Origin: Cladosporium sp. IMV 00045
Taxonomy: Eukaryota > Ascomycota > Dothideomycetes > Cladosporiales > Cladosporiaceae
Assembly (NCBI GenBank): GCA_001931905.2
Contig: MSJI02000293.1
Coordinates: 1-61,201 of the forward strand
Length of the DNA: 61,201 nucleotides
Direction of reading: 5' to 3'
The notes beneath the pieces were generated by a model that worked only from the letters and a program-made list of their open reading frames with translations, was not told the origin of the DNA and ran no database searches. Shown one piece after another: positions 44,931-55,978 of the stretch; the stretch's first letter is position 1, and each line of letters opens with the position of its first letter. Made by a program: the position numbers and the translations under genes.

Positions 44931-46253
44931 CTAGTTCAAAGCCAGCAATGGCTTGTGTGTCTGCACAAACTCCTCCACAGCGCCAACAAACCCAGCAATA
45001 TCCTCATCAGTCAACACCAAGCTCAACGCGACAAACCCCCTTCTCGCCATGTAAAATCCACGCTCCAGCAAAAACAAATGAAGCAAATCCCCCAACTCCG
45101 TAACAGGCTTCCCAAAGTCCTCCGGACACTTAATAGCCTCGACCGGCGTAGTCGTAAACGTAACATTCATAATCGATCCCAAACCCGTCCACTTCAACAA
45201 CGACCCCTCACAAACCGCCCTCAACCTCCCTCTCATCTCCTCGCCCCTCGCATGCAACTCCCTCGCCCTCGCCTCCGTGAAAACCTCCTCCATGCCCACC
45301 CGCCCAGCCGCCATGGTGAGCACGTTGTTATTAAACGTCCCCGCGTGCGCCAGAGAGCCCTGTCTCCTCGGATCGAAGAGCTCCATGATCTCCCTCCGCC
45401 CTCCGAACGCACCAAACGACATCCCGCCCCCAATCCACTTCCCCAACGTCACCATGTCGGGCTTACACCCCGCCGCCATCTGCGACTGCACGCCCGCCCC
45501 GCCGTACATGCGCGACGTCATGACTTCGTCGAACAGCAGGACGGCACCGCGCTCGTTCGCCACGCTCCGCAAACCTTCCAGGAACGCTCTGTCGCCGGGA
45601 ATCCCGCCACCAGACCCAATCATGGGCTCGGCGATGATAGCCGCCAAATCATCGCGGTTCTCGCCCTTCTCGACCAGCTCCCTCACAGAATCGAGCGAAT
45701 TGTACCTCGCGACGAGATACTCGTGCGGCGCGTTGACAGGCCCGCTGCTCCCGCCTTTGAAGCTAAACGCGCCGCCGTGGTAGCCGCCGGCGAAGACGAG
45801 AATTTTCTTCTTGCCAGTGTAAGCTTTCGCGGCCGCGAGGGCCATCAGTGTCGCTTCTGTGCCGGAGTTGGTGAAGCGGAGCAGTTCGACGGTGGGCGTG
45901 AAGCGGGCCTTGATCGCTTCCGCCAGGCGGACTTCGTCTTCATGGTGCGAGCCGAAGCTGAGGCCGCGGTCGATGGCGGATTTGAGAGCGGATGTGATTC
46001 GCGGTTCAGAGTGCCCGTAGAGCCCTGCTGTGTATTCGCCTAGGAAGTCGGTGTAGGTGTGGCCGTCGGCGTCCGTGAGGCGGGAGCCGTGGGCTTTGCT
46101 GACGGAGAGGGGAAATGGGGCGTAGAAGAGGACTGTTCGCGTGTTGCCACCGGGGAGGCAGGAGATGGCTGAGTTGTAGATGGACTGGGATTTGGGGTTG
46201 CGGGCTGTATAGGCCTTCTCGGCTTCCGTGTAGGCTTGGGTGATTGAAGTCAT
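44931..46253 (-). CDS. Class III aminotransferase, GSA aminomutase-like
   Basis: A single exon encodes 440 residues of the PLP-dependent fold type I, class III group. Features: SGTEATLMALAAAKAYTGK, the substrate/PLP region FAGGYHGG, the DEV of LFDEVMTSR holding the PLP pyridine nitrogen, and the Schiff-base lysine in TLGKWIGGGMSFGAFGGRRE. Closest to glutamate-1-semialdehyde 2,1-aminomutase, but fungi make haem from glycine by the Shemin route and lack glutamyl-tRNA reductase, so the physiological substrate must differ. It converges with the acyltransferase gene, 109 bp apart. No signal peptide. Family call firm; function open. Confidence 0.9.
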   Translation of the reverse strand: MTSITQAYTEAEKAYTARNPKSQSIYNSAISCLPGGNTRTVLFYAPFPLSVSKAHGSRLTDADGHTYTDFLGEYTAGLYGHSEPRITSALKSAIDRGLSFGSHHEDEVRLAEAIKARFTPTVELLRFTNSGTEATLMALAAAKAYTGKKKILVFAGGYHGGAFSFKGGSSGPVNAPHEYLVARYNSLDSVRELVEKGENRDDLAAIIAEPMIGSGGGIPGDRAFLEGLRSVANERGAVLLFDEVMTSRMYGGAGVQSQMAAGCKPDMVTLGKWIGGGMSFGAFGGRREIMELFDPRRQGSLAHAGTFNNNVLTMAAGRVGMEEVFTEARARELHARGEEMRGRLRAVCEGSLLKWTGLGSIMNVTFTTTPVEAIKCPEDFGKPVTELGDLLHLFLLERGFYMARRGFVALSLVLTDEDIAGFVGAVEEFVQTHKPLLALN

Positions 46254-47225
46254 TGTTGGAGGTGATGAACGATTGTGGTCGATGTCATTTGCTGAATGGA
46301 ATGAGAAGACTGATTTGAATCAAGTAGGAACAGCATTGCCTTACCCTATCGAGGTTTATAAAGATCATCAAGATCAATGGCCAAGACGATAAAGATGAAA
46401 TGTAACGCGCCCTACATGTACAGTCACAAGGCGAAGTCGGAAGATGGACCCCGCAACTTCTTGCGATGCATTGGCGGGTACCTGCCTAGTACATGTATGT
46501 AGCGTTACATCTATCTCTTATCTTCAAAGCAACCAGGTATTATGTAAGATGTGCCTATGAATGTGACTGCTCCAACAACGTCTTCGATCAGTCGCTACAG
46601 CGCAAAACAGAAATCCATGTATCGAAAGCTATTTGCGCTACTCTGGTTTCTCTCCGTCCGTCGATCGACCCACAAGGCATCTCACGAAACGATAGACCTA
46701 GGGCAAAGCGGCAGCAGACTACATTGTGCTATCAAACGACAAGGATCATTTGAATCGATAGTTCAATCTCGACATCCCTTCCTCTTGTCGATAGACATTG
46801 CCGTAACAGACAGCCATATCTAAATCATCACAGGTAGTCTCGGCATCATTCAAAAGCAAACCATCATCAACTGCTACGCCATGTACGAAAAGAAACCACG
46901 ACTTGACTCAATACAACGAAGAAAGACCACCTCTATTCGACAGAATAATAATAACAACACCTACATGTAATTAAAATATCTACTCGAAAATATCCAAAAC
47001 CAAAACCAAAACCCCCATCCTAGTCCAGTCCAGTCCAAGTCCAGGCCTCGCCAAGCCCGTGTACTGTACGCCCTTTTTCTTGTTTCCCACGCCCCCCTCT
47101 CCCTTTCCCATATCGCGCGCGCGCCCTTTGCGCTCAGACTTGTAAGTTGGGTATCCTGTTAAAAGAAAAAAAGAAGAAAAAGAAAAAGATAAGTAGAAAA
47201 GACATATGAAAACAGATCAGAGAGA
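46254..47225. other. Intergenic with simple repeats
   Basis: This 972-bp stretch holds the aminotransferase promoter and the 3' flank of the next gene. Simple repeats occur at its right end: CCAAAA x3 (about 46996-47012), GTCCA-type repeats (about 47025-47042), alternating CGCGCGCGCG (about 47115-47124) and an A/G-rich tract (about 47160-47200). No gene seen. Confidence 0.6.
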
Positions 47226-49870
47226 TCAGTCGCGTAGATCCTCGACCTCGAGGCTCTTTTTGCGCCTTCGTGGAGATTTCAGGATATCGCGATTCGGCAT
47301 CCAAACTTCGGGTTTCGAGAAAGGCGGGATACTAGTTGTTCCACCGTGAATGGCTCCCATTTTCTCAAAACCAGACGGACATGTCGGAAGCCCCCGCACC
47401 ACGACTCACGTATACCAAAACCCGCCCTGCGCATGCCCATACCCGGAGCTAGGCGCGACGTAGAAGTTCTGGTACGGATGCTGAGGCAGATTGAAATCCG
47501 CCTTAGCATAGAGCGGGTTTGGAATCCCCGTCGGTGGACGTTTGTCTTTCTTCGCCGCCGCTGCTGTTGGTTGCTGCTGCGCTTGCTGAGGCGGATGTTG
47601 TTGTTGTTGCTGCGGCTGCTGTTGTTGCTGGGGAGGCGTGAGCTGCAGGGAAGGGAGGGACATGTTCTGCGCGACGTTCTGGGAGTTGAAGTCGAAGCTT
47701 TGCTGTAGTTGCATGCTTTGCTGCTCCTGGGCATGTTGTTGCTGCTGTTGCTGTTGCTGTTGTTGAGCCTGCTGCTCCAGTTGCTGCTCGCGGCGTTCTT
47801 TTTCTTGATGTGCTGCGGTATGGGTCTGCGCGAACTGGGAGGGCGATGGCTCTTCCGCCCAGCCCCATTTTTCTTTCAGTTCTTTGTACACGAACCCGAT
47901 CCGCCAGCCGGTTTCCTTGTTGATTTTCTCGAAGATCCGCATCACTTCTTCTTGCTCGCGGCGGGACTTGAGCACTTCGCCTGCGTGGGCTAGGGAGCGG
48001 ATGGCTACGGATGCGACGCCGCTGGGGAAATGGTTAGCATGAGCTCTCTTGAATATGCGGGAATCAAAGCAACTTACCGGTCTTTGACATGTGCTGCGAT
48101 ACCACAGATCATCTGGGCGTGTCTGCTCTGCATGTCTGCCATTTCTCCAGGCACCGTCACGTTCAGGTAAGGGTTGACTTGCGACATCAGCAGCATGGCC
48201 GTGTGATAGAAAAGCCTGGCGACAATGGAAGTTCGCTTTATCAGCCAAACTTCGGGGAAGCAAGACTTCCCGCTCGTCTGGAAGGGGTTGACATAGGCCA
48301 TGGGCTGCATCGTCCTAGGCACACCGTGATCCCAAGCATCAATCATTTCCTTCAACCGACTCCATTGCTCAAAGCGCTGTTGGGTGCGGATTTGCTCGTC
48401 TCGGGGGTTTGCCTCCATCGATCTGGGCATCGTTGACCGGAAATTGCACACCTTGGCTATAAGATAGAGCATGCGATGGGTCCACATTTCTTCTCTTCCA
48501 TTGTGCTGTTCGCGGCTAAGATCCATGTCAATTTGCCAGTCGTCAGGATCCCAGGCAACTTGCCAGTTGAAGTGAAGACAGCTCAAGACTTCCAGCCCAA
48601 CGTTCAACCAGAAGCAGGCGGCTCCGATCCCGGTGGCCCTCGCGTTCCAGCCACATTCTTTGATGAGCGCTCTTGCTCCGGCGATGTGGTTCATTCTTTG
48701 CAAAGCGCGTTCTGACATGACTTCATAGACATTAAGAATTACGGCAGTCGTGGCGCAGATGACCGTGTCGCGGTTGGGGTTTTGGAGGTTCTTCAGGAGG
48801 AATCGGGTGGCTGTGTCGTAATAGTGCAATGCCTTCTCCTCGGTGTACGTGGAGTTGACCAAAGTCAAGTGGCGCGCGCCGCAGGCCAGGAATGCGTTCA
48901 GGAGCATGGGCTCAGACAGCGAGTGGAACGGCAGGAGGCGAGAGAAGTGCTTTAGAGGATCCATGCTGTCCATCCAAGCGCCTACTTCTTCAACGAAGAC
49001 CTGCATGAACAGAGTCTCTTCTGCGGTGTTAAGGTATTCGCGCTTTTCGTCTTCTTCCAGGTTCAGATCCTGCTCCATGTGTGCAAAATTACCCGCTTGT
49101 GCTGACATTGTGCCACTGTTTATGCTTGGCGCATACGACGAGCTCTGACTTGCATTCGTGTTTGGTGGCTGCATAGGGTATTGAACGGCGTTCTGCCGAG
49201 TGGGATCGAACATATTTGACATGTCAGGTGGTTGAGCCGGCGCTGGGTCCATATACTGTACATCCGGTAAGATTCCTTGTATAGGAGGAAGTGGGTGTTG
49301 TGGCAAGACATTCGATGCGGCTGGTGCGGTATTCACAATACTGAATGAAGGAGTCGGCTCGCGCAATCGATCTCGAGATGTTCCAGTTGGTGCAACTTGC
49401 TCCAGTGGAGGGTAAACGTGCGTGCCGCCGATATATTCGTCCGCAATCTCTCTAGACTCGTCCAGAAACTCCACCGTCCAGTCGTTGGAGGCATGCGATG
49501 TCACAGCCTGCGGAGGTGGACCTAACCACGTATCGATGAAGTTCAATTTGATCCCTCTCTTGCACTCGCGATTGCTCTTGCGACAGTTCTGACAATTCGG
49601 CCATGCCTCGTCGCATTTGAGGTGGCGCTGGCGACATGTAAGACATCCTGTCCGCACTCGTTTTTGTTTGCTGCTCTCGCCGCTATTCTCGCCATCACCG
49701 GCGGGCATCAGATCCGCTTGCGTATCTGATTTGGGACCGACTCTTTTGACTTTCTTGTTCGGCTTCGATCCAGACTGGTTGGGCGGGGACTTGCGCTTGG
49801 GGACTGAAAGGGCGTCTTTCTCCGCGCTGGGCTGGTAGGTAGACAGCGCTCCAGAAGTACTCGGGGTCAA
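47226..49870 (-). CDS. Zn(II)2Cys6 factor with Fungal_trans_2 domain
   Basis: Exons 48078-49870, 47410-48021 and 47226-47331, with introns 48022-48077 and 47332-47409, are read as 836 codons. The zinc cluster C-x2-C-x6-C-x5-C-x2-C-x6-C (GCLTCRQRHLKCDEAWPNC, then QNCRKSNREC) is near residue 80. A Fungal_trans_2-type regulatory domain spans about residues 280-600. Next comes a helical stretch (EEVMRIFEKINKETGWRIGF) and a long Gln-rich region. Joining the last exon gives FWYTIPPFSKPEVWMPNR and a basic tail SPRRRKKSLEVEDLRD, a likely conserved nuclear-import peptide. The 5' end is unresolved: 49870 is a TTG and no ATG precedes it before a stop; the first internal ATG is 49708. The target genes are unknown. 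Confidence 0.82.
47571..47789. repeat. Gln-coding CAG/CAA repeats
   Basis: Two blocks of mixed CTG/TTG triplets (about 47571-47631 and 47718-47789) encode poly-Gln in the minus-strand Zn2Cys6 gene. Pro residues interrupt the first block. Mixed codons argue against a fresh expansion. Confidence 0.65.
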
Positions 49871-51264
49871 TGGGTAGGCATAGACCGGGCTGAGGTCAGC
49901 CTGCGCGGACGCAGACTGATTATCGTGGGCCGCCAGGGTTGGCAGAGTGAAGGCGCGCAGGCCTGGGTCGGCGCGGCTGCGCTGATCACCGTGATTCTAC
50001 GTCGAGTTGCCGAAGCATGTGTGTGGCTCGCTCGTCGCCTACAGCAGCAGCAGCAGCAGTGGCATCTGCAGCAGCAGTCTAGCGATAATAGATCCAGTTT
50101 CCCGGGAAGTCATCGGAAGCAGCGTGGATGGGCGAATGCCTCGTATCGTGGCGGGTCGCAAAGGACGCCCAATGGAGTTCTTGGCCGTTCGGGGTGCTGT
50201 CGCCTGGGTCACAGCTAGTGCATACCAAGCCGCGCGCTGTGCATATATGTATGCCGGTGACGTGAAGATGTCGTTGGATGTGCTGTAGCAGAAGGCCTAC
50301 CGTGCCGGGGTCTTTGAGGCTTGGGCTTCGGCTAAAGTCGCGCCCAGACCTAATGCGACCGTTCGGCAACAAAGAAACGAGAGGAACGAGAGGCAGAGAG
50401 GCAGTCAGGCCGCCGAATCAGGCTGACGAGGGGACAACGTTGCAAAAGAATTGGGCAGGCGAACAATGGCCGTGATAGGCGAATAGAGGATGATTGATTG
50501 ATTGATGATCGGGTGCGGTACATGCAATCAATGGACAAGGGCGGGCTATTTCGAGCTGGAGTTCCCTGTTTTTGAACTGGCGACGATCATGGGCAGGATT
50601 CAAAGATGCCGGACGACAGGGATTATTGACGTGGCTGCGACGCTCGGCGCGCAATCTATCGATGCATCTCGCAATCCGTAGCGATTGTGGCGCTTGCTGG
50701 ACGGGAGGTGCGACGGTCTGCTTATACTCAGACGGGAGAATGGGAGAAGTGATACCCGTGATAAATCTACAATAATCTCGGACATCCCGGGGTGTAAATA
50801 TACATGTAGCTGACGATCATTCGATCAGGTCGGGCACAAGTCGTCCAGGGTTCAAGACGGTACCTGAAGATTGATCCACCGTCGCGAGTACGACGTTTGA
50901 TCGTACATATACTTTCGGCTGGCGGCATGTTCTGGTTCATCTTGTGATGATTACGTGCAGTTCACCACTTTACAATCGCGTTCACCGAGTTGGGGAGCCT
51001 GCAGGCTGACACGTGATCGGAGAATCGTGAGTGATGTTGAAATACAGTTAATGTGATGACAGGCTCATATACTCTGGGAGCCGCTAAGTTATTCGAAAGC
51101 ATGCCGCCGAGATCTTCTCTCACCACCATGAGAAGATCTATTCGCCAAACGCCTTGCTAAGCCCTTCCTGTTGTGGCAGCTGTCCGCAAACGAAGCAGCA
51201 CCCACAGGGCAACAAAATCATGACAGTCGTGTAATCATGCCAGAAAACCCAAAATACCATTCAC
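49871..51264. other. Intergenic, upstream of Zn2Cys6 gene
   Basis: This 1.4-kb stretch should hold the missing 5' exon and promoter of the Zn2Cys6 gene. A CAG/CTG triplet array (50042-50059, with a second at about 50068-50077) lies within it. The 3' flank of the J-protein gene forms its right end. No other gene was seen. Confidence 0.55.
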
Positions 51265-52003
51265 TCAACCAAGCACCTTCATCTTCTTTTTCTTCGTCTT
51301 CTTCGCATCTTCCTTCTTCTGAAAGTCCCTCCAATTTCCAATCCTCGACTCCCTAGTCTTCTCCCAATCCTGCTCATGCTCACGCTTTCGCTTCCTCGCC
51401 GCGACCTCCTCGTCCTCCTTTCGTTGCTGCCGACCCTCATCCCTCATCGCCGCCTGCGCCTGCCTCGCGCGCCTGGCCTCGTTGTCCGCTAGCACGTACT
51501 TGACTTTGTCCTTCCACGCGCGCATGAACTCGCGATCGGGATCCTTCACTTCCTCCGAGTCTTTGGTCAGTTTGCGCTCGCGGATGAGCAGTGAGCGCGC
51601 GTCGGCGATCGCTTCGTCGAGGTGGCCGCGTTTTGTTTCGTCGAGGAGAGTTTGGTGAGCGCTGGCGAGGCGATCAAAGGCATCTGGAGCGCGCGGGTTT
51701 GGCGTCTTGTCGGGGTGGATCAGGAGGGATTTCTTGCGGTAGGTCTTTTTGATGTCTTCGTCGGGTACGCCGGGCTGTAGATCGAGGACGTCGTAGGCGT
51801 TGGCGCGGAAAGCGGCTAGGATGCGTTCGATTTCTGAATCCTGTAATGTGTGGGTTAATGACTTGTCTTCATTGTGTTGCACAATTGTTTGTGTTTACCT
51901 TGTCGAACGCCTTGGATTCTTTCTCGAGATCATCCAGAATGTCTGCATCGTCTTTCTCTTGCTCTTTGCGGAGCGCATCAAGATTCTTTTCTGGCGCTGC
52001 CAT
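51265..52003 (-). CDS. J-domain protein, DNAJC8/Spf31-like
   Basis: Exons 51899-52003 and 51265-51840 around intron 51841-51898 give 226 residues. The joined start MAAPEKNLDALRKEQEKDDADIL replaces a frame-shifted leader. The J domain lies at about residues 45-115 (AYDVLDLQPGVPDEDIKKTYRKKSLLIHPDKTPN, HPD tripeptide intact). The C-terminal half is a long charged helix (EARRARQAQAAMRDEGRQQRKEDEE) ending in a Lys-rich tail (KKTKKKKMKVLG), probably nuclear. This layout fits the spliceosome-associated J protein Spf31/DNAJC8, which recruits Hsp70. It is divergent from DBP4 with 306 bp between starts. Confidence 0.9.
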
Positions 52004-52309
52004 GTTGAAGCCTGTTTTGGAAGGCTATTTTTGTGAAAAATAGCAATTGTAGTGTAATGAAGATCAAGCTCGAGTGTAATCGAGCAACATTCACCATCTA
52101 TCACATGCGGCTCGGCGGATTTGCCGTCTCTCGGCTCGGCTTTACTTAGCCCCGCTGGTGCTTGAAGGGCTGCTGCTAAGATTTGTAGTTTGCGCTAGAG
52201 CACCGGGCTTTCTCCAAAAGTTCTATAGAACTTCAATACAGAGGCAACTTTCGGCAAGAAAAGAGACGAACTCGTCGCAGGCAGCACACCACTGTCAACA
52301 CACACAACC
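52004..52309. promoter_or_regulatory. Divergent promoter, J protein / DBP4
   Basis: This 306-bp segment separates the two start codons of nuclear RNA-related genes. No defined site was recognised. Co-regulation is inference. Confidence 0.5.
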
Positions 52310-54763
52310 ATGGCTCCCGACGTCAGTGGTCGAACGCGCCCAACGAAAGTGAAAAAGCAGGCCCGAGGCGTCAAGAGAAAGCGCATCGAAGTCGACCTGC
52401 AAACCCTCAAAAAGGCCGTTGAAGACCTGGATCCCAAGGCTCCCCTCACCTCTTTCGACGAGCTTCCTCTGAGCCAGGAGACGAGGGATGGACTGGCTGC
52501 TTCGCACTTCAAGACTTTGACGGATATCCAGAAGAAGGCCATTCCCGCAGCGCTGAAGGGTGCGGACATTTTGGGTGCTGCGAGGACGGGCAGTGGAAAG
52601 ACTTTGGCTTTTTTGATTCCTATACTGGAGAACTTGTACAGGACACAATGCATTGGTCCAGATGCGGGGCTTGGTGCCATGATCATCTCGCCTACGAGAG
52701 AGCTAGCTATACAGATTTTTGACGTTTTGCGACAGCTCGGTCGCAAAGGGCATCTGTTCGCAGCTGGCTTGATCATTGGTGGCAAGGGCTTGAGGGAAGA
52801 GCAGGATGCGCTTACAAGGATGAACATTGTCGTATGCACACCCGGAAGGATTTTGCAGCATTTGTCGCAGACCGCTGCATTCAACGTGGATATGCTGCAG
52901 ATGCTGGTGCTGGACGAGGCGGATCGCATCCTGGACATGGGCTTTCAGCGGGACGTCGACGCTATTGTCGACTACCTCCCTCAGGACAGACAGACCATGC
53001 TGTTCAGTGCGACGCAGACGAAAAAAGTTTCCGACCTCGCTAGATTGTCACTGAACAATCCCGAATACATCTCGGTCCACGAGGCTGCCGCCACGGCCAC
53101 TCCCAAGAACTTGCAGCAAAACTACGTCTTGACACCTCTTCCCGACAAGCTGGATACGCTATGGTCTTTCATACAAAACACGAAAAAGGCCAAGATCATC
53201 GTCTTCCTGTCTTCAGGCAAGCAGGTCAGATTCGTCTACGAAGCTTTCCGCCACATGCAGCCTGGTATTCCCCTGCTGCATCTTCACGGAAGACAGAAGC
53301 AGACTGCCCGTCTCGAAATCACGACGAAATTCTCAAATGCCCAGCACAGCTGTCTCTTCGCAACAGACGTAGCAGCCCGTGGACTTGACTTTCCTGCCGT
53401 CGACTGGGTTGTGCAAGTGGACTGCCCCGAAGATGCCGACACATACATTCACCGCGTGGGGCGTACCGCGCGATACGAGCGTCAGGGCAGGGCTGTCCTT
53501 TTCATGGACCCAAGCGAGGAAGAAGGCATGCTGGAGAGACTTGAGGCGAAGAAGGTGCCCATCGAGCGCATCAACGTCCGCGCGAAGAAGCAGGGCAGCA
53601 TCAAGAACCAACTGCAGTCTATGTGTTTCCAGGACCCTCAGCTCAAGTACCTTGGCCAGAAAGCTTTCGCTTCGTACGTACGAAGCTTACACGTCCAAAA
53701 AGACAAGGACGTCTTCAAGCTGGAGAAATACCCTCTCGAGCAGTTCGCCGCTAGCCTCGGCCTGCCCGGTGCGCCCAAGATCAAATTCCTCAAGGCCGAC
53801 GCCGAGGAGGTGAAGAAACGCAAAAACGCCTCGAGACAAGCCGCCGTGTCGGACTCAGAGCCAGAAGAAGAAGGAAGCGACGAGGAGGGCAAGAAGAGCA
53901 GCAAAGACAAGAAAAACGGCGTCCGCACCAAATACGACCGCATGTTCGAGCGCCAGAACCAAGACATCCTCGCCGACCACTACGCCAAGATCCGCCACCA
54001 AGACGACGCCGACGACAAGCCAGACGCCACCAACCTCGATGGCGAGCAAGCCTCCGACTCCGACGACCTGTTCGACGTCAAAAAACGCATCCCCGCCGAA
54101 GGCGCCTACGACCCGGACGCCATGCCGCAATCCTCCTCCGCGCCCACCGACTATGCCAAGACGGTGCACATCCCCGGCGCGAAAGAGGGGCTGGTGCTGG
54201 ACTCGAAGCGGCGGGAGAAGATGCTCAAGTCGAAGAAACAGCTGCTCAAACTCAAGGGCCAAGGGCAGAAATTGGTCTTCGACGAAGACGGCAACGCCCA
54301 CCAGCTCTACGAGCTGGAAGACGAGAACGACTTTCGCGCGCGCGGCGAGGCCGAGGATCAGCGGAGGAAATTCTTGGATGAGGAGGCGCAGCGCGTCGCG
54401 AGGGCGGACGTGGATGATAAGGAGCTCGTTAGGGAGAAGAGGCGGGCGAAGAAAGAGAAGAGGAAGGAGAGGGAGAGGGCGGAGGCGGAGATGAGTGATT
54501 CCGAGGGCGGGGATGGCGAGGGCATGGAGTTTGGTGGCGCGGATAATGATGCCATGGCGAATTTCCTGGCGGACGCGGGGTCGGGTTCTGAGGATGATCG
54601 TGGCGAAGATGGTGCGAGTGAGTCTGAGGAGGAGGAGGAGCAGCCAAGGAAGAAGCAGAAGAAGTGGTTCCAGCGCGACTTGCCTGAGCGCGAGGAGAAG
54701 GGTGGTAGGGAGATTGAGACGATGGACGATTTGGAGGCCGAGGCTGCTCGTTTGCTTGGTTGA
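52310..54763 (+). CDS. DBP4: DEAD-box RNA helicase, ribosome biogenesis
   Basis: This nucleolar helicase acts in early 18S rRNA maturation, releasing snoRNAs such as U14. A single exon gives 817 residues. All core motifs are present: ARTGSGKT (I), PTRELA (Ia), LDEAD (II), FSAT (III), ARGLDFP (V) and HRVGRTAR (VI). The Q-motif region DELPLSQET...FKTLTDIQ precedes them. After the helicase core is the DUF4217-type extension ([17 protein letters not shown]). The C-terminal about 250 residues are highly charged (Lys/Glu/Asp-rich), typical for Dbp4. Length is close to fungal orthologues. Identification rests on the Q-motif neighbourhood, the tail and length. Confidence 0.93.
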   Translation: MAPDVSGRTRPTKVKKQARGVKRKRIEVDLQTLKKAVEDLDPKAPLTSFDELPLSQETRDGLAASHFKTLTDIQKKAIPAALKGADILGAARTGSGKTLAFLIPILENLYRTQCIGPDAGLGAMIISPTRELAIQIFDVLRQLGRKGHLFAAGLIIGGKGLREEQDALTRMNIVVCTPGRILQHLSQTAAFNVDMLQMLVLDEADRILDMGFQRDVDAIVDYLPQDRQTMLFSATQTKKVSDLARLSLNNPEYISVHEAAATATPKNLQQNYVLTPLPDKLDTLWSFIQNTKKAKIIVFLSSGKQVRFVYEAFRHMQPGIPLLHLHGRQKQTARLEITTKFSNAQHSCLFATDVAARGLDFPAVDWVVQVDCPEDADTYIHRVGRTARYERQGRAVLFMDPSEEEGMLERLEAKKVPIERINVRAKKQGSIKNQLQSMCFQDPQLKYLGQKAFASYVRSLHVQKDKDVFKLEKYPLEQFAASLGLPGAPKIKFLKADAEEVKKRKNASRQAAVSDSEPEEEGSDEEGKKSSKDKKNGVRTKYDRMFERQNQDILADHYAKIRHQDDADDKPDATNLDGEQASDSDDLFDVKKRIPAEGAYDPDAMPQSSSAPTDYAKTVHIPGAKEGLVLDSKRREKMLKSKKQLLKLKGQGQKLVFDEDGNAHQLYELEDENDFRARGEAEDQRRKFLDEEAQRVARADVDDKELVREKRRAKKEKRKERERAEAEMSDSEGGDGEGMEFGGADNDAMANFLADAGSGSEDDRGEDGASESEEEEEQPRKKQKKWFQRDLPEREEKGGREIETMDDLEAEAARLLG

Positions 54764-55246
54764 GGGAGTTGTGGTTAATCAGGGAGCGTGTGTAATACGT
54801 ATTAAGCGAATGTGTCACTGTATCTTCGTCTTTGCCTTCTCTTGTGCAGCTTGTGCAGGTCATCGTTCGAGTCTCCAAATGAGTGAAGCAACAGTGAGAA
54901 TGGAGGGCGGCAGTTGGCTCGTCTCACAACATGAGAAAGTTGAATGTTCTGTTTCAAAGGGCCATCTATTGGGAGTATGAATGTGGAGCTAGTATGAAGG
55001 TGTAGAATGATGGTGATTCTTTGTTCTTGGGTATCTATGCTCTCGTAAATCCGTAGCTCGTCAAGTCGTGAATCGTGATTTAGGCTGGTCGACTTGAGGT
55101 CCGGCATCGTTCCTGTCCTCTTCTGAGGGCTGTTTGGCCTCTTCTTCAACCTTGCTTTCTCCCTGCCTTTATGGGAAAATGGTCGTGTATCTTCCTGCTC
55201 CCTGCTTCCTCAACTGAAGAACTCGCTGTCTCACCACCGCCCCTTC
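54764..55246. other. Intergenic, convergent 3' ends
   Basis: A 483-bp stretch lies between the converging DBP4 and F-box genes. No coding or repeat feature was recognised. Confidence 0.55.
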
Positions 55247-55978
55247 TCAACCATCCTCCTCCTCCTCGTCATCAATAACAACAACCTCCCTCTCCCTCTT
55301 CCTCTTCTGCTCGCCTCCCCGCCCTTCCTCGCCTCCCTTCACCCTCTCCGCCAAAGCCTTCACATCCTCTCTCATAAACATCGTCGTCAACACCCCTTGA
55401 CTCCAATACGTGCCGTACCTGACCCTCCTCACATTCCCCGCCCCATCACCAGCATCACCAGCACCAGACTTAGGCAGCAACACCTCCTCGCCCAACTTGA
55501 ACTCCTTCTTAGCCTGCGTCTTGGTGATCTTCCCCTCCCACTCCACCCTATCACACCCCTTACAGCACCTCAACCCATTCATCATAATCGCCCTGCGCAC
55601 GGATTTCTTCCCGCAGAAAACACAGTGCGTGGCGCTCCAGCGCAGCAAACGAGGGAGTGGACTGGGTCCGCGCGCAGAGGCTTTTTTGGGCACTTTGTAC
55701 TTCGTTATGGCTCGGTGGGTGTGCAGGTGGTGGTGGGCCCAGGCGTTGGTGTGGGCGTGGAGGGTTTTGGACACCAGGGAGAGGGAGAGGAGGGAGTGCG
55801 GTTTTGGCGTGGGTTGGTAAGCGCGACTGATCAGGTCGAGCTGGGCGAGGTTCGGGGTGTGCGTGGCGTAGAGGTGGGAGGCGATCTGTTGGAGGAGTTC
55901 GGGGGGGAGGGGGGTGAGGTTGTCGTGGGTTGTAGGTGGTGGAAGGGCTAGGCCTTTTGGGGGGTGGGTGGTCGTCAT
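55247..55978 (-). CDS. F-box protein with XPA-like zinc-finger segment
   Basis: A single exon encodes 243 residues. An F-box-like motif lies near the N-terminus (LTPLPPELLQQIASHLYA, LLSLSLVSKTLHAHTNAW), which would link the protein to Skp1 and ubiquitin ligase function. Residues about 117-140 hold CVFCGKKSVRRAIMMNGLRC followed by CKGC, a C-x2-C...C-x2-C zinc-binding pattern. Next comes ITKTQAKKEFKL, strikingly like the segment after the zinc finger in XPA/Rad14 (ITKT-x-AK). The C-terminus is Lys/Arg- and Asp/Glu-rich. An XPA-like role in DNA damage recognition is possible but not shown; the resemblance is by motif only. Confidence 0.8.
   Translation of the reverse strand: MTTTHPPKGLALPPPTTHDNLTPLPPELLQQIASHLYATHTPNLAQLDLISRAYQPTPKPHSLLSLSLVSKTLHAHTNAWAHHHLHTHRAITKYKVPKKASARGPSPLPRLLRWSATHCVFCGKKSVRRAIMMNGLRCCKGCDRVEWEGKITKTQAKKEFKLGEEVLLPKSGAGDAGDGAGNVRRVRYGTYWSQGVLTTMFMREDVKALAERVKGGEEGRGGEQKRKREREVVVIDDEEEEDG

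Noticed and set aside
44955..46043. 362-codon plus-strand frame antisense to the aminotransferase
   Set aside because: It is Arg/Pro/Gln-rich with no fold, as expected from the mirror of a GC-rich coding strand; the aminotransferase motifs are clear on the other strand.
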